NCBI RefSeq assembly: GCF_002090155.1
Contig: NZ_BBRM01000002.1
Span: 806,001 to 870,000 of the forward strand
Length of the DNA stretch: 64,000 nucleotides
Source: Demequina sp. NBRC 110056
Lineage (GTDB): Bacteria; Actinomycetota; Actinomycetes; Actinomycetales; Demequinaceae
Reading direction: 5' to 3'
The position numbers were made by a program, and so were the translations under genes. Below are positions 1 through 9,440 of this stretch, piece by piece. The stretch's first letter is position 1. Each line of letters begins with the position of its first letter. The notes under the pieces are model-generated. The model was not told the DNA's origin and did no database searches. It saw nothing but the letters and a program-made list of their open reading frames with translations.

Positions 1-543
1 TCGTCGCTGTCCCTCCCGGAGGTGGCCCAGCCCCACCTGGAGGCGCTCGCCGCAGAGCTGGGAGAGTCCGTCTCGGCCGCCGTGCTCGACGGCGCTCGGA
101 TCGTCTACGTGGCGCGTGCGGAGGCGCGACGCATCATGAGCGTGCGCATCGCCGTCGGCACCCACTTCCCGGCACACGCCGCCGCCATGGGACGCGTCCT
201 GCTCGCGTCCCTCCCGGAGGACGCGTGGGAGGAGCGCCTGCGTCAGACGGGCCTCGCAAGGCTCACCAGCCGCACCGAGATCGACCTCTCGACGCTGCTC
301 GGCGTCCTGCGGGAGACGATGGTCCACGGGTGGGCCGCCGTGGACGGGGAGCTCGAAGAGGGCCTGCGGTCGGTGGCCGTGCCCGTGCGCGGCCCGCACG
401 GCATCGTCGCCGCCATCAACGTCGCGACCGGAGCGGGCGCACCCCGCGACGCGGAGACCACCGAGGGCTTCGTCCACGCGCTGCAGCGCACCGCCCGCGC
501 CATCGAGGACGAGATGCGCCGCGTGTCCCTCACGCACAGCTGA
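1..543 (+). CDS. IclR-family transcriptional regulator, C-terminal part (5' truncated)
   Basis: The reading frame is open from the first base of the window and stops at 541-543, so only the C-terminal part (about 180 residues) is present. The residues match the IclR effector-binding domain: a VLDGARIVYVAR stretch, then GTHFPAHAAAMGRVLLAS (the conserved segment after the DNA-binding linker), then a VHGWAAVDGELEEGLRSVAVPVRG segment and an IAAIN-like strand. IclR proteins are one-domain ligand sensors fused to an N-terminal winged helix; the helix is outside the window. The ligand cannot be told. No partner gene is visible downstream, since the next gene has its own promoter. Confidence 0.9.
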   Translation, partial: SSLSLPEVAQPHLEALAAELGESVSAAVLDGARIVYVARAEARRIMSVRIAVGTHFPAHAAAMGRVLLASLPEDAWEERLRQTGLARLTSRTEIDLSTLLGVLRETMVHGWAAVDGELEEGLRSVAVPVRGPHGIVAAINVATGAGAPRDAETTEGFVHALQRTARAIEDEMRRVSLTHS

Positions 544-566
544 CCGAGGCAACCCTCCCGCTCCGC

Positions 567-572
567 GATAAT
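567..572 (+). promoter_or_regulatory. Leaderless-type -10 box of the CapA gene
   Basis: GATAAT lies 7 nt before ATG 580 and no Shine-Dalgarno is visible. An upstream in-frame ATG at 571 overlaps the box, which favours 580 as the start. Confidence 0.55.
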
Positions 573-579
573 GGGCGCC

Positions 580-1947
580 ATGCCGTCGCAGCCGCCCGTC
601 CACGCCAGCAGCCACCCGCGGCGCTGGGCCGGTCCGCTCACCGGCGGCATCCTCGGCATCGGCCTCGCGGTGATCGGATGGGCCGCGATCGCCGGCACGG
701 GCGCCGGCGAGGACAACACCCCCGCGGACCTCGCCGACGCCCCCACCGCGGCCGGCGACCCCTCTCCGACCGCCCCTTCAAGCGCATCGGCGCCACCCCC
801 CGTCGAGCCGAGCGAGACTCCGGAGCCCGAGCCGGACGTGACCTTCACCCTCGTCGCAGGAGGCGACATCCTCACGCACGGGCCCGTGCTGCGCTCTGCC
901 CAGCGCGCGGCAGGCGGCTCGGGCTACGACTTCGCCCCGCTCATGGAGAACGTGCGGCCGTACGTCAGCGGCGCGGACCTGGCGATCTGCCACATCGAGG
1001 TGCCGATCGCTCCCGAGGGGACGCAGCCCAGCGGCTACCCGGTGTTCGGCGCGCCGCAGGAGCTCATCCCGGCGCTCGACGCTGAGGGCTGGACCGGTTG
1101 CTCCGTAGCGTCGAACCACTCGGTCGACCGCGGCTTCGCGGGGCTCGAGGCGACGCTCGACGCGTTCGACGCGGCGCGCATGGGCCACTCGGGCACCGCG
1201 CGCACCGAGACCGAGCAGCTGTCGACGCAGCTGTACTCCGTGCGCTCCGAGGGACGCGTGGTCGACGTCGCCTCGATCTCCTTCACCTACGGCCTCAACG
1301 GGCTGCCCAAGCCCGAGGGCAAGCCCTGGGCGGTCGACACCTTCAATGCGGACGACGCGAACGTGACGCCCATCCTCGAGGCGGCGCAGCGCGCTCGCGA
1401 CGAAGGCGCCGACGTCGTCGTCGCGTCGGTCCACTGCTGCGTCGAGTACCGCACCGAGCCCACCGACGCGCAACGGTCCATCGCCTCGCAGATCGCGGAC
1501 TCCGGCCTCGTGGACCTCTACATCGGCCACCACGCGCACGTCCCGCAGCCCATCGAGCTGCTGCCCGGCGGCCCGTCCGGCAAGGGCATGTGGACCGCCT
1601 TCGGCCACGGCAACTTCCTGTCGAACCAGGACACGCAGTGCTGCGTGGCGGCGAGCAACTCGGGCTACATCACCACCTCGACCATCACCGTGGACCCCGA
1701 GGGCGGGGTCGACGTGTCCGTCGAGTGGACCGGCGTCACGGTCGACCGCCTCGACTCGCACACCATGCAGGTGCTGCGCGACATCGTGGACACCGGATCG
1801 GCGAGCGTCAGCGCGGCCGAGGCGAAGGCTCGCTTGGCCCGCGTCGCCGACGCGGTGGGCGACGAGGCGCCCGAGCGCACCTCCCCGCCCGAGCAGCTCG
1901 CCGACAACGGGTACGCGCACCTGCGGTGGTGGCAGCCGGGGGCGTAG
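580..1947 (+). CDS. Membrane-anchored CapA-family (PGA_cap) protein
   Basis: 455 residues. A single hydrophobic segment at about 18-39 is followed by a Pro/Ser/Glu linker (about 40-86) and a CapA domain from about 87. This domain has a calcineurin-like phosphoesterase fold: VAGGDILTHGPVL, then CHIEVPI, VASNHSVDRG, VVVASVHCC and IGHHAHVPQP, with FGHGNFLSNQ near the end. These give the metal-binding Asp, His and Asn-His residues. CapA/PgsA proteins take part in poly-gamma-glutamate or capsule assembly, but many actinobacterial homologues have no assigned substrate and no capB/C partner is seen here. The topology implies an extracellular domain. An in-frame ATG at 571 would add three residues. 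The linker carries a copy of the GCGCATCGGC decamer (782-791). Confidence 0.85.
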   Translation: MPSQPPVHASSHPRRWAGPLTGGILGIGLAVIGWAAIAGTGAGEDNTPADLADAPTAAGDPSPTAPSSASAPPPVEPSETPEPEPDVTFTLVAGGDILTHGPVLRSAQRAAGGSGYDFAPLMENVRPYVSGADLAICHIEVPIAPEGTQPSGYPVFGAPQELIPALDAEGWTGCSVASNHSVDRGFAGLEATLDAFDAARMGHSGTARTETEQLSTQLYSVRSEGRVVDVASISFTYGLNGLPKPEGKPWAVDTFNADDANVTPILEAAQRARDEGADVVVASVHCCVEYRTEPTDAQRSIASQIADSGLVDLYIGHHAHVPQPIELLPGGPSGKGMWTAFGHGNFLSNQDTQCCVAASNSGYITTSTITVDPEGGVDVSVEWTGVTVDRLDSHTMQVLRDIVDTGSASVSAAEAKARLARVADAVGDEAPERTSPPEQLADNGYAHLRWWQPGA

Positions 1948-1991
1948 GTCCCGCGCGGTCGCGCCAGGGCGCCGGGTCCTGGTGGCTTCGC

Positions 1992-2001
1992 GCCGATGCG
2001 C
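1992..2001 (+). repeat. Dispersed GCCGATGCGC element, copy 1
   Basis: GCCGATGCGC followed by GCGCTGGGT, close to the full consensus. It lies in the 154-bp gap between two convergent genes, where no clear terminator hairpin was found. Confidence 0.6.
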
Positions 2002-2101
2002 GCGCTGGGTTCGGCGGGGACCGTGCCGTTCGCGTGGGCTCGCCCGGGCGTGGACCGTGGCCTGCGCGCCGTGCGGGCGGCCTGCACATCCGGGGGCGGG
2101 C

Positions 2102-4372
2102 TCAGCCCAGGCGGTCCTCGGCGAACGCCGCGTCGTGCTCCTGCGGCCGCGGGTCGATGAGGCTCGTGGTGAACTGCGGCCGCGACTCCCCCACCGCTCC
2201 CGCGGGCTGGGCGACGCCGAAGAGCCAGCCCTGGCCGTAACGCCAGCCGCAGTTGGCCAGGAACTCGGCCTGCGCCTCGGTCTCGATGCCCTCGGCGATC
2301 GTGGCGAGCCCCAGCTCGCGCGCGAGGGCGCCCAGGGCGCGCGAGACGCGCGCGCCCGCCGGGTCCTCGGGGATGCCGGCGACGAAGGACATGTCGAGCT
2401 TCACGCCGGACACGGGCAGGTCGCGCAGGTAGCTCAGCGGGGACACGCCCGTGCCGAAGTCGTCGAGCAGGATGGGCACGCCCGCGTTGCGCAGCTCGGT
2501 GAGCTCGTGGCGGATGCGCGTGTTCGGCGCCACCAGCGACGCCTCGGTGAGCTCGACCACGAGCCGCTGCGGGCTCAGGTGGTAGCGGCCGATCGCGCTG
2601 AGGACGCGGTCCGCGAACTCCGAGTCGCCCAGCTGGTCGGCGCTGACGTTGAGCGACACCCAGGTGGTGGTCGACGGGCCGTGCGCGAGGAACTCCGCGG
2701 CCTGGTCGACGAGCGCCGTGCCGAGCGCCACGGACAGGTTCTTGTCCTCGATGAGCGGCAGGAACGCCGACGGCAGCAGCAGCCCCCGCGTCGGGTGCTG
2801 CCAGCGGACGAGCGCCTCGTAGCCGACGATGGTGCGCGTCGCGAGCTCGAGGATGGGCTGATAGTGCAGCACCAGCTGGCGCGCCTCGATGGCGGCCACG
2901 AGGTCCTGCGCGAGCGCCGACTGCGCGTCGGTGGTGGTCCGCATCGACGGCTCGTACACCTCGGTGCGCGACTTGCCGGTGGACTTCGCCCGGTACATCG
3001 CGGCGTCGGCGGCGCTCAGCAGGCTGGGCGCGCCGCCGGAGGTGGTCTCCTCGTCGGCCATCGCGATGCCCACGGACGCGTGGAGCGTGATCTGGTGGCG
3101 CTTCACCTGCACGGGGCGCTTGAGGCCCTGGTGGATCGCGCCGGCGATCTCGAACAGCGCCTTCGAGCAGTCGGGGTCCTGGACCACGATGACGAACTCG
3201 TCGCCGCCGATGCGCGCGACCGTGCCGCGGCCCGCCGCGGCGGTGCGCAGGATGCCGGCGACGTGGACGAGGGCATTGTCACCCATCGCGTGACCGAAGC
3301 GGTCGTTGAGGCCCTTGAAGCCGTCGAGGTCGACGGCGATGACGCCCACCCGCGCCTCGGCGTCGGGCTGCTCGAGGACGTTCTGGAGCACGTCCTGCAG
3401 CAACGTGCGGTTCGCGAGGCCCGTCAGCGGGTCGTGCATGGCGCGGTGGGCCATGAGCTCGGAGTGCATGCGGTCGTCCGTCGAGTCGCGCACCTGCACC
3501 ACGTAGTGGTCGGGAGCGCCGCCGGCATACCTGACGAGGCCCACGTCGAGAACGGCCCACACCACGTTGCCGTCGGCGCGCACGTAGCGCTTCTCCACCG
3601 AGAAGCGGTTGGAGTGGCCGTCGTACAGCCGCTGCAGCTGGTCGCGCTCGGCGTGCAGGTCCTGCGGGTGGCTGAGGGCCGAGAACGGCGTGCCGCGCAG
3701 CGCGGACACCGTTGAGCCCATCATCTCCGCGAAGGCACGGTTGACCTCCATGAGACGCCACTCGAGGTCCACGAGCGCCATGCCCACGGGGGCGTTCTCC
3801 ATCGCCTTGCGGAACTGGGCGTCGGAGCGGTTGAGCGCCTCGGCGGCCTCGCGCAGGCCTGAGGTGTCCATCATCGTGACGACCGTGACGGGACCCTCGT
3901 CCAGGCTGTCCGGCACCACCCGCGCGCGCACCTGGATCCAGCGCACGTCGTCCGCGCCGCGGCGTCCGGGGACGCCGACGATCCGCGGGTTCTCGTCGGT
4001 CCTGCCGATGCCGAACGCCTCCCGCAGCAGGATCGGTCGCAGCTGGTCGTCGACCGCGCGAAGGTTGAGCCTCGCGATCGGCAGGCCCACCGCATCGGCC
4101 CTGTTGACGTCGAGGATGCTCGCGGCGACGTCGGACATCAGGGCGATCTCGTCGGCCTGCGTGATGATGAGGACGCCGTCACGCGCCGAGGACAGCACCG
4201 CGTCGAACTGACTGCGGAGCTGGCGCTCGCGGGCGAGCATGGTGTCGCGGACCTTGCGCGCCTTGTAGGAGCGCCAGAAGGAGTAGAAGGCCAGGGCAGC
4301 AAGACCCAGCGCGAGCACCGTGACCGTGATGGCCACGGCAGGCTGCTCGAGCTGATCTACGACTGACCCCAT
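2102..4372 (-). CDS. PAS-GGDEF-EAL cyclic-di-GMP synthase/phosphodiesterase
   Basis: 756 residues. One N-terminal transmembrane helix (about 13-33) is followed by two PAS-like sensor domains (about 50-160 and 185-300), a GGDEF domain with an intact GGDEF motif (389-393), and an EAL domain with intact EALVRW (from 519), an ELTE segment, DDFGTG and AEGIE. Both catalytic signatures are intact, so it may both make and break c-di-GMP. No RxxD inhibitory site is seen before GGDEF. The start codon lies inside the last codons of ftsK (16-bp overlap), with a GAGGGAGAG ribosome-binding site inside ftsK, so it is probably co-transcribed and perhaps translationally coupled. The signal sensed by the PAS domains is unknown. 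Confidence 0.92.
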   Translation of the reverse strand: MGSVVDQLEQPAVAITVTVLALGLAALAFYSFWRSYKARKVRDTMLARERQLRSQFDAVLSSARDGVLIITQADEIALMSDVAASILDVNRADAVGLPIARLNLRAVDDQLRPILLREAFGIGRTDENPRIVGVPGRRGADDVRWIQVRARVVPDSLDEGPVTVVTMMDTSGLREAAEALNRSDAQFRKAMENAPVGMALVDLEWRLMEVNRAFAEMMGSTVSALRGTPFSALSHPQDLHAERDQLQRLYDGHSNRFSVEKRYVRADGNVVWAVLDVGLVRYAGGAPDHYVVQVRDSTDDRMHSELMAHRAMHDPLTGLANRTLLQDVLQNVLEQPDAEARVGVIAVDLDGFKGLNDRFGHAMGDNALVHVAGILRTAAAGRGTVARIGGDEFVIVVQDPDCSKALFEIAGAIHQGLKRPVQVKRHQITLHASVGIAMADEETTSGGAPSLLSAADAAMYRAKSTGKSRTEVYEPSMRTTTDAQSALAQDLVAAIEARQLVLHYQPILELATRTIVGYEALVRWQHPTRGLLLPSAFLPLIEDKNLSVALGTALVDQAAEFLAHGPSTTTWVSLNVSADQLGDSEFADRVLSAIGRYHLSPQRLVVELTEASLVAPNTRIRHELTELRNAGVPILLDDFGTGVSPLSYLRDLPVSGVKLDMSFVAGIPEDPAGARVSRALGALARELGLATIAEGIETEAQAEFLANCGWRYGQGWLFGVAQPAGAVGESRPQFTTSLIDPRPQEHDAAFAEDRLG

Positions 4373-7014
4373 GGCTCTCCCTCAGCATCGTCATCGAACG
4401 CCGGAGTCTCCACGGTAGTGGGTGACTCCCCTCGCAGAATAGCGAGCGTCGACGCCAATTCGTCAGGAGTGACCAATACCTCACGAGCCTTCGAGCCTTG
4501 CGACGGCCCTACTATCTCGCGGGTCTCGAGCAGATCCATGAGCCGGCCGGCCTTCGCGAAGCCCATCTTGAGCTTGCGCTGGAGCATGGAGGTCGAGCCC
4601 AGCTGGGTGCTGATGACGAGCTCCGCCGCGGCGATCAGGTCGTCGAGGTCGTCGCCAATGTCCTCGGCCACCGCGGCGGCACCGCCCTGCGGCTGGGTGA
4701 CGTCCTCGCGGTACACCGGGTTCGCCTGGTTCTTCACGTGGTCGACGGCCGCGTGGATCTCGGACTCCGACACCCACGAGCCCTGCACGCGCATCGGCTT
4801 CGACTCCCCCATCGGCATGAAGAGCGCGTCGCCCTGGCCGATGAGCTTCTCCGCGCCGGGCATGTCGAGCACGACGCGGGAGTCGGCGAGCGAGCTCGTC
4901 GCGAACGCCAGGCGGCTCGGCACGTTGGCCTTGATGGTGCCCGTGATGATGTCCACCGACGGGCGCTGCGTCGCGAGCACCAGGTGGATGCCGGCGGCGC
5001 GCGCGAGCTGGGTGATGCGCTGGATCGACTCGTCCACGTCGCGGGGCGCGACCATCATGAGGTCGGCGAGCTCGTCGACGATCACCAGCAGGTACGGGTA
5101 CGTCGTGATCTTGCGCTCGGAGCCGGGCAGCGGCTTGACCTTGCCAGCGCGCACCGCCTTGTTGAAGTCGTCGATGTGCTTGAAGCCGAACAGCGCCAGG
5201 TCGTCGTACCTCATGTCCATCTCCTTCACGACCCACTCGAGGGCCTGGGCGGCCTTCTTGGGATCGGTGATGATGGGCGTGATGAGGTGCGGGATGCCTT
5301 CGTAGATGGTGAGCTCGACGCGCTTGGGGTCCACGAGCACCATGCGCACCTCGTTGGGGGTGGCGCGCATGAGGATCGAGGTGATCATCGAGTTGACGAA
5401 CGAGGACTTTCCGGCGCCGGTGGCACCTGCGACGAGCAGGTGCGGCATCTTCGCGAGGTTCGCCAGCACGAAGCCGCCCTCGACGTCCTTGCCGATGCCG
5501 ATCGCCATGGGGTGGTCGTTCTTGGTCGCCGTGGGAGAGCGCAGCACGTCACCCAGCGAGACCGTCTCGCGATCCACGTTGGGGATCTCGATGCCGATGG
5601 CCTTCTTGCCCGGGATGGGCGACAGGATGCGCACGTCGGGGCTCGCGACGGCGTAGGCGATGTTCTTCGACAGGTTGGTGATGCGCTCGACCTTGACGCC
5701 CTGCCCGAGCTCGACCTCGTACCGCGTGACGGTCGGGCCGCGCGTGAAGCCCGTCACCTGCGCGTCGACGCCGAAGTCCTCGAGGACTGCGCTGAGCGCC
5801 TCGACCACGCGGTCGTTGGCCGCGGAGCGGGTCTTGTGCGGGGCACCCTTGGCGAGCACCTCCATGTCGGGCAGCACGTACGGGTTGGAGTTCTCGAGCT
5901 CGCCCTGCTCGCCCGTGGGGACGATGCTCGTGGCGGGGGGCGCGTTGCGCTCGGGGGCCACGTCGGCCAGCACGTCGTACCCAGCGGTGTCGACGTCCTC
6001 GCCCGCGGGGTCGTACGGCGACAGCGAGCGCGTCTCGAGGACCTCGGTGCCGGCCATGCCCGCTCCAGCGCCCTTGCCGCCCAGATCGTTGCCGTGCGGC
6101 GGTGTCGCCGCGCTCGCCGCGCTGCCCGGGTTGATGATCTCGTCGAACTCGGTGTGGTCGATGCTCGCGGCGTGCGCGAACGCCTCGTCCGCCTCGTACC
6201 CGTCGAGCGCGTCGTCCTGGGCCTGCGCGGACTTGCCGCGGCTGAGCAGGCGGCGCCTGTGCTTGGGCTCCTTCTGCGGGATGCGATCGAGGGTGCGGTG
6301 CTCGGGCAGGTCGAGGTAGTCCTCGGCCTCCTCGTCGCGCCCGCGCAGCCGGCCGACGAAGGCGCGCACGTGCGCGACGACCTCGCGGATGGGCTTGCCG
6401 ATGATGATGAGCACGCCGAGCAGTCCCAGCAGGATCAGGACGACCACGGCCAGCGGAGCCGTCAGCGCCCACGCGAGCGGCGTGCCGACCAGGTAGCCGA
6501 GGATGCCGCCGGCGTCCTGGATCGCCTCGAGCCCGTCCTCGTTGGGGCTGGGACGGCCAGCGTTGATCTGGATGAGGCCGTCGATCGTCAGCACCAGGAT
6601 GACCGCGCCGAGGGTGATGCGGTGGTTCGCCTCCTCCTCGCCCGGCGCGCGGAACAGCCGGACCGCGAAGGCGAGCAGGACGATCGGGATCGCGAAGGCG
6701 AGCACGCCGAAGGTGCCGGCGACGACCCAGTGGATGGCGACACCCACCCACGACTCGAGGCCCCACCACTCGCGCGCGGCGATGAGGATCGCGGCGATGA
6801 CGAGGGTGATCGCGAGCCCGTCGCGCCTCACCTCGGGGCTGACCTCCTTGGCGCCGTGACCGATTGAGCGGACCGAGCCGCCCACCGCGCCGGACACGCC
6901 GCGCCCCATCGCCGCGACGCCGCGCAGGACCGCGGGCGCGGGCTTCTTCTCGGGCGCCTTGGAGCGTGACGCCGGTGACTTCGGGCGCGTGCTCGTAGAA
7001 CGTGACTGAGCCAT
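4357..7014 (-). CDS. ftsK: DNA translocase FtsK/SpoIIIE
   Basis: 885 residues from ATG 7014. The open frame extends further upstream, but that part is low-complexity and lacks family features. The N-terminus is basic, followed by about four membrane helices (about 95-250), an acidic linker, the alpha domain, and a RecA-like motor with Walker A GATGAGKS (530-537) and a Walker B segment LLVIVDELADLMM. The C-terminal winged-helix gamma domain reads chromosome orientation sequences. FtsK pumps DNA through the division septum and activates XerCD at dif; xerC lies at 56.9-57.8 kb. A TAGCGT box lies 8 nt before the ATG, so it may be leaderless. The last 16 bp overlap the next gene. Confidence 0.96.
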   Translation of the reverse strand: MAQSRSTSTRPKSPASRSKAPEKKPAPAVLRGVAAMGRGVSGAVGGSVRSIGHGAKEVSPEVRRDGLAITLVIAAILIAAREWWGLESWVGVAIHWVVAGTFGVLAFAIPIVLLAFAVRLFRAPGEEEANHRITLGAVILVLTIDGLIQINAGRPSPNEDGLEAIQDAGGILGYLVGTPLAWALTAPLAVVVLILLGLLGVLIIIGKPIREVVAHVRAFVGRLRGRDEEAEDYLDLPEHRTLDRIPQKEPKHRRRLLSRGKSAQAQDDALDGYEADEAFAHAASIDHTEFDEIINPGSAASAATPPHGNDLGGKGAGAGMAGTEVLETRSLSPYDPAGEDVDTAGYDVLADVAPERNAPPATSIVPTGEQGELENSNPYVLPDMEVLAKGAPHKTRSAANDRVVEALSAVLEDFGVDAQVTGFTRGPTVTRYEVELGQGVKVERITNLSKNIAYAVASPDVRILSPIPGKKAIGIEIPNVDRETVSLGDVLRSPTATKNDHPMAIGIGKDVEGGFVLANLAKMPHLLVAGATGAGKSSFVNSMITSILMRATPNEVRMVLVDPKRVELTIYEGIPHLITPIITDPKKAAQALEWVVKEMDMRYDDLALFGFKHIDDFNKAVRAGKVKPLPGSERKITTYPYLLVIVDELADLMMVAPRDVDESIQRITQLARAAGIHLVLATQRPSVDIITGTIKANVPSRLAFATSSLADSRVVLDMPGAEKLIGQGDALFMPMGESKPMRVQGSWVSESEIHAAVDHVKNQANPVYREDVTQPQGGAAAVAEDIGDDLDDLIAAAELVISTQLGSTSMLQRKLKMGFAKAGRLMDLLETREIVGPSQGSKAREVLVTPDELASTLAILRGESPTTVETPAFDDDAEGEPWGQS

Positions 7015-7031
7015 GGTTCCGGACGCTACCC

Positions 7032-7041
7032 GCGCATCGGC
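7032..7041 (-). repeat. Dispersed GCCGATGCGC element, copy 2
   Basis: On the minus strand GCCGATGCGC is followed by GGGTAGCGT. It sits directly upstream of ftsK and abuts its proposed -10 box, so it could influence ftsK transcription. Confidence 0.55.
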
Positions 7042-7160
7042 GCTTTGCACGGTTGCCACCCCGCGTGCGCCCACACCCCGCGATCCCCTTGCCGAGTTCG
7101 TGTAGGCCTCGCCCACATTCAGGCGCGCGCGGCACCCAGCGTGGAGCGTAGGGCTCCGCT

Positions 7161-7730
7161 TCATCGATGCAACGGCACCAGCACCCGCTCCTCGCATACC
7201 GCGATCGCGGGTACCTCTACCGTGCCGTTCGCGTCGGGCTCCTTCGCGACGTCCCAACCGGGCCAGTTCAACTCCTGCGTGACCCATGCGTCCACGAGAG
7301 GGTCCTCAGCTTCCAGGCACGCGACCATGTCCTCGATCGCGGCTGCGAACTCTGCCTCGGATACTTCGGCCCGGTCATACGGCCAGTCGACCGTGTTCTC
7401 GGGTGGCGCGGAGGCGACCTCCACAGCGGTGCCCGTCGCCCCGTTGATCAACGTCCGGCTATCCAGCGGCTCCGCCAGTTGCACGACGACGTAGTCCTGG
7501 CAGTCGTCGCCCGCGCTCTCGATCAGCCCGCCGCTGCCCGACGGCGTCACCGTCACCTGCTCGGTGGTCTCGTCCACCTCGACAGGTTCGGCCTCATTGC
7601 ACGAGTCAAAGGTGATCGCGACTCGCGTGCCGTCGAGTGACAGCTCAGCGGCGTCGACCTCGGTCGCCGGCGCGCACGCGCCAAGGGCCACGGCCACACC
7701 GCACGCGAGAGCACAGCCCCACGCGCGCAT
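7161..7730 (-). CDS. Hypothetical secreted lipoprotein
   Basis: 189 residues of unknown function. The N-terminus is a lipoprotein signal: short charged start, hydrophobic core, and an LGAC lipobox with the acylated Cys at about residue 19. The mature part is acidic and has several Cys residues (around SCNEAEP, GDDCQDY, VACLEAE and AVCEERV) that could form disulfides. It has no domain I recognise. A strong AGGAGG ribosome-binding site precedes ATG 7730. That ATG lies inside a GCCGATGCGC dispersed element, as does the start proposed for the M23 peptidase. It stands between rnj and ftsK on the same strand. Confidence 0.75.
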   Translation of the reverse strand: MRAWGCALACGVAVALGACAPATEVDAAELSLDGTRVAITFDSCNEAEPVEVDETTEQVTVTPSGSGGLIESAGDDCQDYVVVQLAEPLDSRTLINGATGTAVEVASAPPENTVDWPYDRAEVSEAEFAAAIEDMVACLEAEDPLVDAWVTQELNWPGWDVAKEPDANGTVEVPAIAVCEERVLVPLHR

Positions 7731-7734
7731 CGGC
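7725..7734 (-). repeat. Dispersed GCCGATGCGC element, copy 3
   Basis: The copy spans the start codon of the lipoprotein gene: its ATG is the start codon, and AGGAGG precedes it directly. Confidence 0.55.
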
Positions 7735-7750
7735 CCTCCTCAGGTGCTCT

Positions 7751-9433
7751 CTACGACTCGATGATGATCGGGATGATCATCGGCCGGCGGCGCAGCTTGG
7801 TGCCCACATACCGGCCGAGGACCCGGCGCATCACCTGCTGCAGCTGGTGCTGGTCGGTCGAGCCGGTGCGGGCGGCGTCCTCGAGCGCGTTCTTGATCTG
7901 CGGCAGGATCGCGTCGAACACGCTGTCGTCCTCCGCGAGGCCCCGCGCGTGGACCTCGGGGCCGGAGACCACCTTGCCGTTCGCCGAGTCGATGACCGCG
8001 AAGACGGACACGAAGCCCTCCTCTGACAGGATGCGGCGGTCCTTGAGCTCGGTGTCGGTGATCTCGCCCACCGAGGAGCCGTCGACGTAGACGTTGTGCG
8101 TCTCGACGGCGCCCACGACCTTCGCGCGGCCGTCCTTCATGTCCACCACGACGCCGTTCTCGGCGAAGACGACGTTCTTTTCCGGCACGCCCGTCTTCAT
8201 CGCGAGCTTGCCGTTCGCGAGCAGGTGGCGCACCTCGCCGTGCACCGGCATGACGTTGCGGGGCTTGACGATGTTGTAGCAGTACAGCAGCTCGCCCGCG
8301 CTCGCGTGGCCGGACACGTGCACGCGCGCGCTGCCCTGGTGGACCACGGTCGCGCCCAGGCGCATCAGCCCGTTGATGACGCGGAACACCGCGTTCTCGT
8401 TGCCCGGGATGAGCGATGAGGCGAGGATCACCATGTCGCCGGGGCCCACCCGCAGCTTGTGGTCCAGGCTCGCGATGCGGCTGAGGGCGGCCATGGGCTC
8501 GCCCTGCGAGCCGGTGCACATGTAGACCACCTTCTCGGGCGGCATGTCATCCGCCTTGCGGGCATCCACGAGGATGTTCGCCGGCACGTCGAGGTAGCCC
8601 ATCTCCGCGGCGATGTTCATGTTGCGCACCATCGACCGGCCCACGAAGGCGACGCGGCGGCCGTGCGCGTGCGCGGCGTTGATGACCTGCTGGACGCGGT
8701 GCACGTGACTCGAGAAGGAGGCCACGACGAGGCGGCCCTCGGCCTGCGCGAACATCTGGTCGAGGACCGGCGTGATCTCGACCTCGGAGGCCGTGAAGCC
8801 GGGAGCCTCGGCGTTGGTCGAGTCCGTCATGAACAGGTCCACGCCGCGCTCGCCGAGCTTGGCGAACGCGCGCAGGTCCGTGATGCGCCCGTCGAGCGGA
8901 AGCTGGTCCATCTTGAAGTCGCCCGTGTGGAGCACGGTGCCGGCGTCGGTGGTGATGAAGACCGCGAGCGCGTCCGGGATCGAGTGGTTGACCGCGACGA
9001 ACTCGAGGCCGAACTTCCCCAGCTGCTCCTGCTGGCCCTCCTTCACCGCGAGGGTGATGGGCTTCATGCGGTGCTCGCGCAGCTTGGCCTCGATGAAGGC
9101 GAGCGTCAGCTGCGAGCCGATGATCGGGATGTCCTCGCGCAGGCGCAGCAGGTAGGGCACCGCGCCGATGTGGTCCTCGTGGCCGTGCGTCAGCACGATC
9201 GCCTCGATGTCATCGACTCGGTCCTCGATGTAGCCGAAGTCGGGAAGGATCAGGTCGACGCCGGGCTGGTGGTCCTCGGGGAACAGCACGCCGCAGTCGA
9301 CGATGAGGAGGCGGCCGTCGATCTCGAAGACGGCCATGTTGCGGCCCACCTCGCCCAGTCCTCCCAGCGGGACGATGCGCAGGGTGCCGGGCAGCAGCGG
9401 CTTCGGTTCGGTCAGCTCGGGGTGGAAGTTCAC
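7751..9433 (-). CDS. rnj: Ribonuclease J
   Basis: 560 residues. The N-terminal metallo-beta-lactamase fold has the zinc-binding HGHEDH motif at 83-88, and the beta-CASP domain has a Ser/Thr-rich nucleic-acid-binding segment with a SFSSHVHRVQQ stretch and SGHAS. The C-terminal domain is of RNase J type. RNase J is a 5'-3' exo- and endoribonuclease in rRNA maturation and mRNA decay. It starts at GTG 9433, with TAGGAG upstream, 7 nt after the dapA stop. The dapA-rnj pair is a common actinobacterial operon. Confidence 0.96.
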   Translation of the reverse strand: MNFHPELTEPKPLLPGTLRIVPLGGLGEVGRNMAVFEIDGRLLIVDCGVLFPEDHQPGVDLILPDFGYIEDRVDDIEAIVLTHGHEDHIGAVPYLLRLREDIPIIGSQLTLAFIEAKLREHRMKPITLAVKEGQQEQLGKFGLEFVAVNHSIPDALAVFITTDAGTVLHTGDFKMDQLPLDGRITDLRAFAKLGERGVDLFMTDSTNAEAPGFTASEVEITPVLDQMFAQAEGRLVVASFSSHVHRVQQVINAAHAHGRRVAFVGRSMVRNMNIAAEMGYLDVPANILVDARKADDMPPEKVVYMCTGSQGEPMAALSRIASLDHKLRVGPGDMVILASSLIPGNENAVFRVINGLMRLGATVVHQGSARVHVSGHASAGELLYCYNIVKPRNVMPVHGEVRHLLANGKLAMKTGVPEKNVVFAENGVVVDMKDGRAKVVGAVETHNVYVDGSSVGEITDTELKDRRILSEEGFVSVFAVIDSANGKVVSGPEVHARGLAEDDSVFDAILPQIKNALEDAARTGSTDQHQLQQVMRRVLGRYVGTKLRRRPMIIPIIIES

Positions 9434-9440
9434 GGGGCTC

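Noticed and set aside
4498..6867. 789-residue plus-strand open frame opposite ftsK
   Set aside because: Antisense shadow of ftsK with the same skewed composition; common in high-GC DNA.
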